Shown here piece by piece: positions 23,944 to 34,886 of a DNA stretch of 64,000 nucleotides. The translations under genes were made by a program, and so were the position numbers. Source of the stretch: Mikania micrantha. Lineage: Eukaryota; Streptophyta; Magnoliopsida; Asterales; Asteraceae. The stretch's first letter is position 1, and each line of letters begins with the position of its first letter. Below the pieces are notes generated by a model that made no database searches, had not been told where the DNA came from, and saw only the letters and a list, made by a program, of their open reading frames with translations. The stretch lies in assembly GCA_009363875.1 (NCBI GenBank), contig CM018690.1, positions 11,396,788 to 11,460,787 of the forward strand, read 5' to 3'.

Positions 23944-24795
23944 GGTGGTGTTTGTTTTTTCAGAGACACAATGTCTGCAGTTTGTGAACCATATCTGCAG
24001 ACCTTTGTATTAGAAGAGTTGGATTAAAGTACATTTGTAGTCTGTTAAAAGAATAATGTTTGTTTTTTAACGTCTGCAACCTGCTAATCTAATAAAAATT
24101 GTGATTATGATCACACAAATACACACATTCTTGCTTACTCATGTATAATCAGCTCTGATCTAGACGATTTGTAAAAGAAAACCCATAATTACTTCTGAAT
24201 GAGAACCACGTGTATCTTGAATTGATTATAAGGTTAAACATGAAAACTTACAGGTTTTTTTTTTATTTTTGCTAAAATATTTTAAATTTATGTTTCCATA
24301 TTTAAATTCAAGCAACAAACAATACGCTAACAATGATCAGAAATGAAAACTCACCGTCTCTAGCAGAAATTTTGAGAGCCTCAAAAGCGGAAACACTTGA
24401 TGATTTCACAATTGGCATCTAATCTATACGGAGATGAGAAGGAGCATGAGACAAATTACGAGGAACACCAAAGTTACTTGAGCCACACGAAACCACCACC
24501 ATTAATGAAAACTGATAGAGCTCCAAAAACACAGGATTAGCAGACCCCAACCCCTGCCCGTGGTCTGCGAGGCGCAGAAGTGAGGAGAATAAAGTTTTAA
24601 TCTAGGCTTGAAAGAGATGGGGAGAGGTGAGAAGTGTTTGATTCATGTCTGCACCAAAAAGAGGACAAACAGAGGTTTTTATGAAATGTCTTCGAGAAAA
24701 CAAACAGCCTGCAGATCCCAACTCCTGCCTGTGGTCTGCGAGGCGCAGACATAAGACCCCGGAAGAGGTTTTCTAAAAAAAAATCAAACACCGCC
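23944..24795. mobile_element. TIR element, PIF/Harbinger-like, non-autonomous (852 bp)
   Basis: The termini are GGTGGTGTTTG and CAAACACCGCC, inverted, and flanked by TTA on both sides (23941-23943 and 24796-24798). A TTA target site and a TIR starting GG with GTTTG are typical of PIF/Harbinger elements. No transposase is seen inside. The right half contains a duplicated segment, TGGTCTGCGAGGCGCAG, at about 24561 and 24733, as if one end had been copied inward. Confidence 0.6.
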
Positions 24796-24819
24796 TTAAA
24801 CAAGTTATATTCTACAATA

Positions 24820-25452
24820 TTAATATATGCGTAATCTCTATCAATCTTCTTATACACTCAATAACAATGAAATCTAAAGAACACATAAACTACTTCAAGC
24901 TCAAAGTATATTTTACTCAATGTAATGTGTACAAGATTGTTGTTACAAGCACACTTGCTAAGTTACAAGTCAACGCTTTTATACTAAAAGTTACAGTTGT
25001 ATCCTTGTAGGTAAGGTGTTCTTGGTTCAGTTCGGTTTTTGGCTAAAACCGAAGCCGAGATAATCGGTTTTTAATTATTACGAACCATTCGGTTTTCAGT
25101 TTTTCGGCTTTTTGGTTTTCGGTTTTTTTTGTCAGTTTCAGTTCAGTTTTCGGTTTTTTTTCTTTACTTTTTTTTTGTTTTTATTGTTTTTTGCTCTCTC
25201 ACACATCCAATATTGAAATGCAAACATGTTTAACAATAGATAATTAATAAACACCAACTAATCAAAATAAAACTAAATAATTATAATCATGTTCTTACAT
25301 TTAAAAAAATCAAAAGTAAATAATTAAATATGAAATAATTACGATCTTCAACTTTTAAAATGAAAGAGTTAATTTAATTCAAATCTTTATCATCTCAAAC
25401 GATAGACTCTTTATGTGTTTCTATTCCGTTAAGTAAGTATAAAAATAGCAAC

Positions 25453-25484
<32 letters not shown>

Positions 25485-25772
25485 TAATTTTTAAATATGA
25501 TTACAAATCGGTTTGTTTTGGTCTTTTCGGTTTTTAGAATATGAAAACCAAAACCGAACCGAAAAATTTGGTCTCGGTTTTTTTCGGTTATTCGTACGGT
25601 TCGGTTTTTTCGGTTTTTTGCTCACCTCTACTTGTAGGAATACAAAGCTAGACCAAATGTTAGAAACAAATTAATGCTAAAACTAACATACTGTTATGGT
25701 TTGACAGGCCAAGCCATATTAATTACAATTAATACAAATAACATCATTCACTTTTACATTAATTAACTACTA
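24820..25772 (-). repeat. Reverse-oriented copia LTR fragment (CopA/CopB family)
   Basis: The reverse complement matches the 3' half of the CopA LTR: the TATACTAAAA ... CAGTTGTATCC block (24979-25003) and GGCCAAGCCATATTAATTAC (25708-25727). It is interrupted by a hAT-like MITE at 25012-25630 and cut at 25773 by the next gypsy LTR. Its left edge, about 24820, is diffuse. No internal element sequence adjoins it. Confidence 0.7.
25012..25630. mobile_element. hAT-like MITE with 8-bp TSD
   Basis: The 619-bp insertion is flanked by CTTGTAGG on both sides (25004-25011 and 25631-25638). The ends TAAGGTGTTC and GCTCACCTCTA are imperfect inverted repeats. Subterminal GGTTCGGTTTTTCGG-type sequence appears in opposite orientations at the two ends. 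The 8-bp duplication and such ends fit non-autonomous hAT elements. An (AT)n run sits at about 25455-25482. Removing it rejoins the copia LTR, which confirms the borders. Confidence 0.8.
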
Positions 25773-27883
25773 TGACAACTACGTTAAGAAGCCACGTCAT
25801 CTTTGTTTGAAATCCACATAAAGAGCACGATCGTAAATTCATGATGAGTTGGAAATACGCGAGAAATCGTAAACATGGGAGAAAACTGTGTGAAATACGG
25901 AGTTCCCGATTCCCCGGAATAGTAAAAACAAGAAAAATTCGAAGTTATTGTGCTCCGAAACTCTTCGCGGTACGCCAAGGTGGTTTTGAGGTTCGTTGTC
26001 GGTACGCAAAGAATCCACAATATAGAATTTTCCTTTGAATTTCTTCGCGGTACGCCAAGACCCTATCAATCCCTCTTGGCGGTACACAAAGAGTAGTTCG
26101 GTTCAAAATCAGCTAAAAACATCAGATATTCATGTAGAAAATATAAACTTTGTTCTTCTCTCGAACATACACACCTACAAATCGATCTAATCGAGTTTTA
26201 AACACCAAAACTCAATTTTCAAGCCACCAGATCATCAAATTCAAGCTAGGGATCAAGTCTACATCACCTGATCATTGTTTAGCTACTGAAAATCCGTCCG
26301 AACGGGTAATGATTCAACTTCTCCTACTAGTTTGATAATGCATGGATTAGATCTAGTTTTTGAACGTAATACAATAGTTATTGTTATTGATTATTGCCTA
26401 GATGATGGCTAGGAGTGGTTAGAAACGAAGAACTTGATATGTTAACGGTTAAATCCTTGTTTTGATCCGTTATAATGCCTGGTTATCATGAAACCATATC
26501 ATCGATTATAATGGTTCTAACCATTTGATTATAACAATGATTGTGATTGTATTGATAATTCCTTGAAATATAGGTTAAATCCAAGTGTTTTAAGCTAATG
26601 ACAAGCATTAATATAATCATTTGAATAACGATATGAGGTTGTGTTAACAATCAGATTGATATATTGAATATGGTTATTAAACCTATTCCAATGTGATATT
26701 CATATGTTTCATGATACCTAAATAGTCAATAACAAAAATTGACTATTCCTAAACCAGAAATCCATCTGGAAACTGTTTCAATAATATAATCAACAACAAT
26801 ACCTATTTGGTTAATCTGAGAACATCCTGATTAATCCAATGAGTCACAAATCTTGTATGAGGAACCTGAATCATTATAGGTTCCCACATTATCATACATT
26901 GTATGATATTCAATTAAAACACTAATTAAGACTTTAATGTCAGTTAGATGACTTAAAATGCAATGTCTCTGACATTGAACGTTAAGAAAAATTAATAAGT
27001 AATCTAAAACAAAAATAACTTATAAAACAACAACTAATGCAGAATTAAACTACAAGCACAAGTCTGCACGTTAATCACTGACTCGATACTTCAGGTGAGT
27101 TTCGTATAACCCTTACCTTTTTAATGTTTTACAAACATCGAGGCATTATTGTGGAACTTTTCTTGAACATATGATAAGTTTCACTGTTATCTATGTCATT
27201 TCATGGGATTTTGCATGTATCTTTCTATCACAATATCAAAAAGTCCTCATCTTTCGAACCATATCTAGTGAACCCATGAGGGGCCGAACAGGAAACAATG
27301 ATAGTACTATTGGTTGAGAACCCATTTGCCGAGAGCTTGCAACTCCACTTGGTGTAAATGTTTGTTACCTGTTTCTAATATCAGCTTAATGTTTGTGGTA
27401 GACATTAAGAATGAGGCACAAATATATTTACCGACGTGTAGTATCTTCACATAACAGAACATTCAGTCCGAAAGAAACTAGATATGGGTCCCATGGTTAT
27501 TTGTGGCATTGTGTATCAATAACTTGCATATCATATCATATTGTGTTGGATCATTAACTATGAACTCACCAACTTTGTGCTAACTTTGCAAATTTACAAA
27601 CTTTTGCAGTTAGACAGTGACGATGGGTGAGATTACACTATTAGGCACTTGTAACTAAATAACTCAGTTTGTTTAGTGTGTTTAAGTTGAAAATAGTAAC
27701 TTGCGGTTTGTAATGATGTTATTATCCTTGTAATGTATTGTCTTTAAGTTAATCTGGTGTGTTGTCATATCGGATCAAGTAAGTTACACCCCATTTCTAA
27801 GACATCACCACTATGCTTCCGCAACCTTCTCAGAGTGATCAGTGACATCATCATCAGGTGGCGAGAGAGGTGGGGGTGTGACA
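25773..27883 (+). repeat. Gypsy 5' LTR (family G2)
   Basis: The LTR is 2111 bp from TGACAACTACG to GGTGTGACA, followed after three bases by a PBS. It is related to the GypM LTR (for example TTATTGCCTAGATGATGGCTAGG at about 26391, present inverted near 29290) and to 59103-62261. GC-rich words such as CTTCGCGGTACGCCAAG recur at 25964-26095. No ORF in it is credible. Confidence 0.75.
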
Positions 27884-27886
27884 AGG

Positions 27887-27898
27887 TGGTATTAGAGC
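27887..27898 (+). other. PBS of gypsy family G2
   Basis: TGGTATTAGAGC differs by one base from the initiator tRNA-Met PBS and lies three bases after the LTR end. It fixes the plus orientation of this element. Confidence 0.8.
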
Positions 27899-28141
27899 CA
27901 CGAGTTATAGAAATTTAGGTTGACCTAGAGACCTAAACTATAACCATAGGCCCGTATAGTGAACTGAATGCACCGAACATAACCAAAGAACAAAACTTGT
28001 TTTGATTTGAGCAATGATAATCAGGTGGTACAAATTCCAGTTATGAGTGGCTAGCATAACTAGAATTTGTAGCACGTGTGCGTTCTAGTACATTTCAAGA
28101 CAAGCATAACAATAAAAACATCAATTGTGTTTGGTACAGCG

Positions 28142-28609
28142 ATGGCTAATCCAGGAGGACGATATACCTATCAGAGGATTCCATATGTGATACTAGATGA
28201 CACGCCCAGTTCTTGCGAGGGCTCATATTCAGAGTCATCTTTAGCAGCATCTAGAGTGGTACCTCATGTTTCATACACACCACCACTCGTTCCCCAGACA
28301 CCACCAGTTGTGCCACACACACCACCCGGATATCCTCAGGCATCAGATGAGGATACTTCGGCTATTAGACAGGCTAGGAGCCCAACACCACAGAGGGTCC
28401 CGGTCTTTACTGGAATCAGACGGATGTGGGGACAAACCTGCGAGACCACTGGACTACCACCGAGACATCAACTCGCTCCCAGATTTTTTCCAGGATCCAC
28501 CCACGAGGCGGGTGAGTCCTCTAGGCAGGCTGAGTTGCAAGCCCAACTTCAGCAGGTCACACTGGACCTACAAGGCACTCGACTGGAGCTGATGCAGTCG
28601 CGCGGATAA
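28142..28609 (+). pseudogene. N-terminal fragment of a G2 gypsy ORF
   Basis: The ATG at 28142 lies 243 bp after the PBS. The predicted 155 residues begin MANPGGRYTYQRIPYVI, continue with a Pro/His/Thr-rich tract (VPHTPP-type repeats at about residues 40-65) and end in a short Gln/Leu-rich helix (AELQAQLQQVTLDLQ). Its place, right after a PBS, is that of gag, but I do not recognise a capsid domain or zinc knuckle; it is probably only the start of the protein. The stop at 28607-28609 is created at the junction with the truncated GypM LTR, so the ORF is a chopped end rather than a natural one. Confidence 0.6.
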
Positions 28610-29923
28610 TCAGGTTAAAATCACTTTCATACAATAACTTTATAACATACATACAATCATTTTCATAAAAAAGCTTTATAACATGCATATCAGCCCAAAA
28701 TGATAAAACATTTAAAACAGGGCTATAAGAACTCACCTGATGTCTTATGGTAGCAAGATCACTTGCAAACTGGTGTTATTGATGCAACTCTGCATTGGTT
28801 TACGCTTAATAAGTTATCTACGTTTCAACTTACTGATTAGATCTTTCTGAACGTTCAATGTCAAGGACATTGCCTTGATAGTCATCAAATAGTTAATGTT
28901 GTTGATTATAATGCTAACACAGCTCCTAAACGGATTAATGGCTTAGAAATGATCAATCCTTATTATTGATTACCCAGATATCATGAAATATCACAATGTA
29001 GTATTAAAATAGGTTTAATAACCATCTTTAACATACTAATCTGACTGTTATCATAAACATCAGATAATCGTTCCAATGAGTATGTTAATGATTGTGATTA
29101 GTTTGAAATACTTAGACTTAACCTTTGCATTTCAAAGATTAACCAAACTAATCACCTACATTGACATAATCAAATGGATTAGACCATTATAATCATAGTT
29201 GTGAATTCATGCAAACCGGGCATTACAACGGATCAAAACAAAGATTTAACCGTTAGAACATTATGTTCTTCATTTATAATCCATCCTAGCCATCATCTAG
29301 GCAATAATCAACAATCTTAACTATGTCATTACGTTCAAAATCAAGATCTAATCAATCAAAATTGAACTAGAAGGTTTATAACGAATCATTACCTAATCAG
29401 ACGGATATATGACGGCACAACAACGATCAGGACTTGTAAACACGTTCCCTGATGCGATCCTTGAAGTTTGGAAGCTTCAAAATGAAGTTTAGATGATTAA
29501 AAGTGAGTTCTGGTCGTCTGTGGTGAGTCTGAGTTCGATGGTTTGATAAATTATATTCTTCTGCATGAAATCTGATTAAGAAGATCAAACCATTCCACCG
29601 CCTCACCTGTCCTGTACCGCGACGAGGAGCCAAGAAGGGCTTCGTGTACCGCGAAGAAATCCGGAGAATTTCAGATATTTTGGTCCATCGCATACCGCGA
29701 AGAATCCTCAACCTCTCCGTCGCGTACCGCGACGAGTCCCAGAGTTCAATACCTAGAAATTTTTCTTCGTTTCGCGATTCCGGACTATCCGTAACTCCGT
29801 TTCGCGCACGGTCTTCGCCCTCGTTCACCATTTCTCACATACTATCATCCTGTAGTAATTTCAATCGTCACATCAACGTGGATTTCTAGAACAATCGAAG
29901 GTGCTAAATCTTTGGTTGTTACA
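28606..29923 (-). repeat. GypM 3' LTR, truncated
   Basis: On the minus strand it starts TGTAACAACC at 29923. Homology to the other LTR stops at 28606, corresponding to 35804 in the full copy, so about 917 bp of LTR end are missing. It abuts the G2 ORF fragment directly. CGCGTACCGCGA-type words lie at 29615-29745. Confidence 0.88.
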
Positions 29924-29937
29924 AATTTACCCTCCTT
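29924..29937 (-). other. GypM polypurine tract
   Basis: On the minus strand AAGGAGGGTAAATT lies immediately before the 3' LTR start TGTAACAACC, the expected site for plus-strand priming. Confidence 0.75.
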
Positions 29938-29963
29938 ACAATAGGTTTCGTCCTCGAAACCTG

Positions 29964-32900
29964 TTACGTTTCAAACAAATGTGGGTAGAGTCGTTTCATC
30001 TCGTCTTCAGCCTCCTATGTCGCCTCAGATCCTTTTCGGTGTTTCCATTGAATCTTAACCTGTCTGATCATCTTGTTACGTAATTGTTTTTCCTTCGTGT
30101 CAACTATTGCAACCGGTTCTTCTATGTAGTTTAACCTTTCATCAACTTCAATATCATTTAAAGGCACATATGCTACATCATCCGCTAGACATTTTTTCAG
30201 ATGTGAAACGTGAAATGTCGGATGAATTACACTCAGTTTATCTGGCAGATCTAATCGGTAAGCTACCTTAACGACCCGTGCCATTATTCGAAAAGGTCCA
30301 ATAAATCTCGGACTCAGCTTTCCTCTCTTCCTAAATCGAATAATTCATTTCCATGGTGAAACTTTTAACAGTACTTGATCACCTACCTCAAACTCTATTG
30401 GTCTCCGTCTTTTATCAGCATAGGACTTCTGTCGATCCTGTGCAGCTTTCATTCGTGCTCTAACTAGTTGAAGTTTTTCTGTCAAATCTATTACTGCAGC
30501 TTTCTTCCTACTTCTTTCTGTCCTACTCCTCCCCAACACACAGGTGTCCTAAATCGACGTCTGTACAACGCTTCATATGGTGGCATTCCAATACTAGCAT
30601 GGTAGCTGTTGTTGTATGAGAATTCCACTAGTGGTAAGTGATCATCCCAACTACCACCAAAATCAATAATACAAGCCTTGAGCATATCCTCTAAAGTTTG
30701 GATAGTCCTTTCAGACTGTCTATCGGTCTGAGGATGATACGCCGTGCTGATATTAAGTCTTGTGCCCATTGATTCATGAAACTGTTTCCAGAATCTTGAA
30801 ACAAATCGCGTGTCACGATCTGATACTATAGAAACTGGAACTCCATGTCTGGTAATTATTTCTTTCACAAATAATTCAGACAGTTTCTCCGACGTATAAG
30901 TCTCACATATAGGCAAGAAATGAACACTTTTTGTTAACCGGTCTACAATTACCCAAATAGCATCATGACGTTTCGCCGTAAGAGGCAACTTAGTACTAAA
31001 ATCCATGGTGATATGTTCCCACTTCCATTCTGGGACTTCTAAACGTTGCACATAACCATAGGGTTTCTGATGTTCAGCTTTTACTTGTGCACATGTCAAG
31101 CATTTGTTTACGTACTGCATTACATTAAATTTCATACCTGGCCACCAATAATCCTTTCGGAGGTCTTGATACATTTTCGTTGCACCAGGATGAATAGAGT
31201 AGCGTGACTTATGTGCTTCGTCTAGAATCCTTGACCTGATGTCCCCATTTCGTGGAACCCATATTCGACCAAATCGGATCTTAACACCAAATTCATTTTC
31301 TTCTAGATTCTTAACTTGACCAAATATTCTTTCGAATCCCAAATTTTCTTCCTTTAATCCTTCCTTCTGTGCATCCTTAAGTTCATTCAGGAAATCTGGT
31401 GTTATTACCAAACTATAAGACTTAACTTGTATAGCAGAGTGTTCTGTCTTACGACTTAAAGCATCAGCCACCACATTCGCCTTTCTCGGGTGGTACAAGA
31501 TCTCACAGTCATAATCTTTGAGCAGTTCAAGCCATCTTCTTTGTCTCATATTCAAGTATTTCTGTTCAAAGAAGTATTTTAGGCTTTTATGATCTGTGTA
31601 AATCGTACATTTAACTCCATATAGGTAATGCCTCCAAAATTTTAAAGCAAATACCACAGCAGCCAATTCCAAATCATGTGTTGGATAATTAGCCTCGTGA
31701 GTTTTCAATTGTCTTGAGGTATACGCTGTTACCTTTCCTCTTTGCATAAGTACGCAACCCAAACACAGATAAGACGCATCTGAGTATACAACCATGTCTT
31801 CATTACCATCCGGTAATGCTAAGATAGGAGCTTCGGTTAATCTTTTCTTTAGTTCTTCAAAAGCCTAAACCTGAGTTGGACCCCAATCATACTTTACTTC
31901 TTTCCTAGTCAATTTTGTCAACGGTGTATCAATCCTAGAGAAATCCTGGATGAATCTTTTATAATAACCTGCTAATTCAAGAAAGCTACGAACTTCTGTA
32001 GGTGTTTTCGGAGGATTCTATTTCATTACTGCTTCTACTTTAGCTGGGTCCACCATTATGCCTTCTGGACTAATGACATGACCTAAGAATTGCACTTCTC
32101 GTAACCAAAAAGCACATTTAGAGAACTTGGCATAAAGCTTTTCTCTTCTTAGCATTTCAAGTACTTCGCGGATATGGCATGCATGATCACTTTCGCTCTT
32201 TGAGTATATTAAGATATCGTCAATAAACACAATCACTGATCGGTCTAACATAGGTCTGCACACCCAATTCACTAAATCCATAAACACTGCAGGGGCGTTA
32301 GTAAACCCAAAAGACATTACAAGGAACTCATAATGTCCATAACGTGTGTGAAATGCTGTCTTCGGAATGTCTTGTTCTCTTACCTTTAGTTAATGATACC
32401 CTGATCTGAGATCTATTTTAGAAAACCAACTTGCCCCTTGTAATTGGTCAAATAGATCGTCAATCCTTGGTAACGGATACTTATTCTTTATTGTGAGCTT
32501 ATTCAATTCCCTATAATCAATACACATTCTCATGCTTCCGTCCTTTTTCTTTACAAACAACACTGGTGCACCCCAAGGTGACACACTAGGTCGTATAAAA
32601 CCTTTGTCTAGAAGGTCTTGTAGCTGGGTCATTAATTCTTTCATCTCTGTTAAAGCCAAACGGTATGGTGCCTTGGCGATAGGTTGAGCTCCTGGCACGA
32701 CATCAATTTGGAATTCGATTTCCCGATCAGGTGGAATTCCTGGCAAATCCTCAGGAAATACATCAGGAAAGTTACACACCACGGGTACGTCTTCCAATTC
32801 TTTTACCTTAATTTCTTTGTCAATAACATAAGCCCCACATCCTCGCCTCATAATTTCACTTGCCTTAATCATTGAAATGACTTTAGGCACGTTAAACATT

Positions 32901-34552
32901 TTATCCCCGTAAACCGTTACTGAACTCCCATTAAGAGCCGTTAAGAAAATCATATTTCGTCGACAGACAATGTTAGCCTCATGTTTGGCCAACCAATCCA
33001 TGCCCAACACTACATCAAAACCTCCTAACGTAATCACAAACAACTTAACAGGGAATCTATAACCTTCTATATCAATGTAATAATCATCATCAATAGCCTC
33101 CGTTACTCTAGTAGATTTACCAAGAGCAGTTTCTATGTTAAAGGCATTTTCTATCTTTTTAACATTAGCACGCAGTTTATCGCAAAAAGTAATAGCCACA
33201 AAGCTCATACTTGCACCAGAATCAAATAGCACTGAAGCAGGGATATCGTTAATCAATAATGTACCTGTCACCACATCAGGGTCTTTGGCTGCCTGATCTT
33301 TAGTCATAGTAAAGGCACGAGCTTTTGCCTTTTGCTTCTCACCTCCCATGCTACTTTCAGGTTTGCTGGCTTCAGTAGGTATTGTCTTTGGTTTAAAACA
33401 ATTCTTGCTCACGTGACCGATTCCACCACAATTATAACATTTTGGTATACTTGGACAATTATGCGAGAAATGTCCAGTTTTTCCACAACGGTAGCACAAA
33501 GTAGTCCCCAGAAGACATTCTCCCCCATGTCTCCTTCTACATTTAGTGCATGTTTCAAATTCTTCCCTTCTAAACTTTTTCATTGGGGGCCCTGGTTTTT
33601 CATTTCGGTTTCTTTTAAATCTAGATGGCCACTTTTGCTTAGGTTCTTCCTTTATTGGTTCAGCTTCCAATACATCATCCCAGACAATACCGCTAATCTC
33701 TACGGCAGACTCAAAAGTTCTGGGAGCATACGCCTTTACATGTGTCCGGACTCTAGGTGGTAGTCCTTCCACATATAACTTCAACCTACGTTCCTCCATA
33801 TTTACCAAATGAGGAACCAATCTTGACATTTCATTAAATTTTGACGTATATTGCCGATGGTTCATACGTCCAGCTTTCAAAGTCAGAAATTCCCGCTCGA
33901 TTTTATCAATTTCATTCTTCGAACAAAAGTTTTTCGTAACCAATTCCTTCAAGTTCTCCCATTTCATGCCCTCCACATCAGTAGTGGTCTTTGACTGCTT
34001 GACGGTGTTTCACCAATGTAGAGCTTCTTCAGTAAATGAATGAGCTGCAAATTTCACAGCTTGGTCTTCCCGGCATTCACTGATAGCGATAATCGCCTCC
34101 ATTACCGAAACCCAATGACAGGTAGCCACCGCATCTTTCTTACCATCAAAGGGTGGGGGATTGCACCCTTTAAAAGCTTTGTAATCACATCCTTTGGGTC
34201 CCTTAATACTTGAACCCTTGCCTTTATTATTGATGATCAATACCTCGTCTTCATCTTCTTCTTTGTTAGAGCTGTCAGTTTTCTCTTTCTCTTTCTTAGA
34301 TCCTTCATTAGTAGTTTCACCTTTGTCTTCAATTCTAGCTGCAGGTAACATGTCCTTTAAGATTTTACGGACTTCATTAGATATTGCCTTTATCACCACC
34401 GGTTCAAGCCTAATTTCCTCCTTTTCATTTTCTTCTTCAATGCTGACTTCAGTTTCCTCATTATTCACTGGTACTTCCTCAGTTTGCTTCTTATTTTTAG
34501 GTGGTCGACCTCGACCTCTACCACGTCCACCTTCTCTCCCTTCGCCTACCAT
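29964..34552 (-). pseudogene. GypM gag-pol polyprotein, six stops and one frameshift
   Basis: This is a single gypsy-type polyprotein on the minus strand from ATG 34552. Gag has a Gly/Arg-rich start, a capsid region and two CCHC knuckles (CYRCGKTGHFSHNC, CYNCGGIGHVSKNC, about 33503-33395). Protease has LFDSGAS (about 33225). RT has CIDYRELN (about 32520) and VFIDDILIYS (about 32230). RNase H starts YSDASYLCLG (about 31790). Integrase has the HHCC region (31200-31085) and DDE residues in MDFS, VSDRDTRF and SERTIQTLE. The C-terminal chromodomain-like KIQWKHRKGSEAT ends near 30015. Stops are at 34010, 32390, 32018, 31865, 30345 and 30015, and a frameshift lies near 30520. The reading frame otherwise stays in register across the stops. 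It is inactive. Confidence 0.9.
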
Positions 34553-34871
34553 TTTAGTTTTCTATACATATTGCAAACAACCACGTGTCAATCAAGGTAA
34601 TAATTCAGGACGTAATAAGCATTGTAAATTGTTAATGACGTTGATCAAGTGTAATTAACTATTTACTTCACTTATAAGTTCTAAACATTTCCAATCATGA
34701 ACACATTATCATTCGCAACATCATACCACTTTAATCTATATCTTAAACATAAAAAAGCTCTAAGGTCATATGCTCGTGGCATCAGACTACCCTTGACTGG
34801 CATTCTTATCATTCTGTCCCATTTTCAGTCTAAGTCCAGCCATTTGGGATGACCGGATCTCTCAAACTATG

Positions 34872-34883
34872 GCTCTGATACCA
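34872..34883 (-). other. GypM primer binding site
   Basis: The minus strand reads TGGTATCAGAGC, matching initiator tRNA-Met, three bases inside the 5' LTR end at 34887. Confidence 0.93.
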
Positions 34884-34886
34884 ACT

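Noticed and set aside
23751..23987. 78-codon frame that looked Trp/Cys-rich
   Set aside because: No homology recognised, no start context, and it overlaps the TIR element border.
28076..28141. Earlier ATG for the G2 ORF
   Set aside because: The frame is open from 28076, but the segment to 28141 is Lys/Thr/Ile-rich and lies closer to the PBS; ATG 28142 in GCGATGGCT context is more plausible.
29427..29831. 134-codon minus-strand frames in both GypM LTRs (also 36625-37029)
   Set aside because: They lie in the LTR, include the CGCGTACC word cluster and differ between the two LTRs in ways that look neutral. Open in both because the LTRs are copies, so not independent support for a protein.
34194..34658. 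Open frame of 154 codons, plus strand
   Set aside because: Antisense shadow of the acidic/basic low-complexity start of GypM gag.
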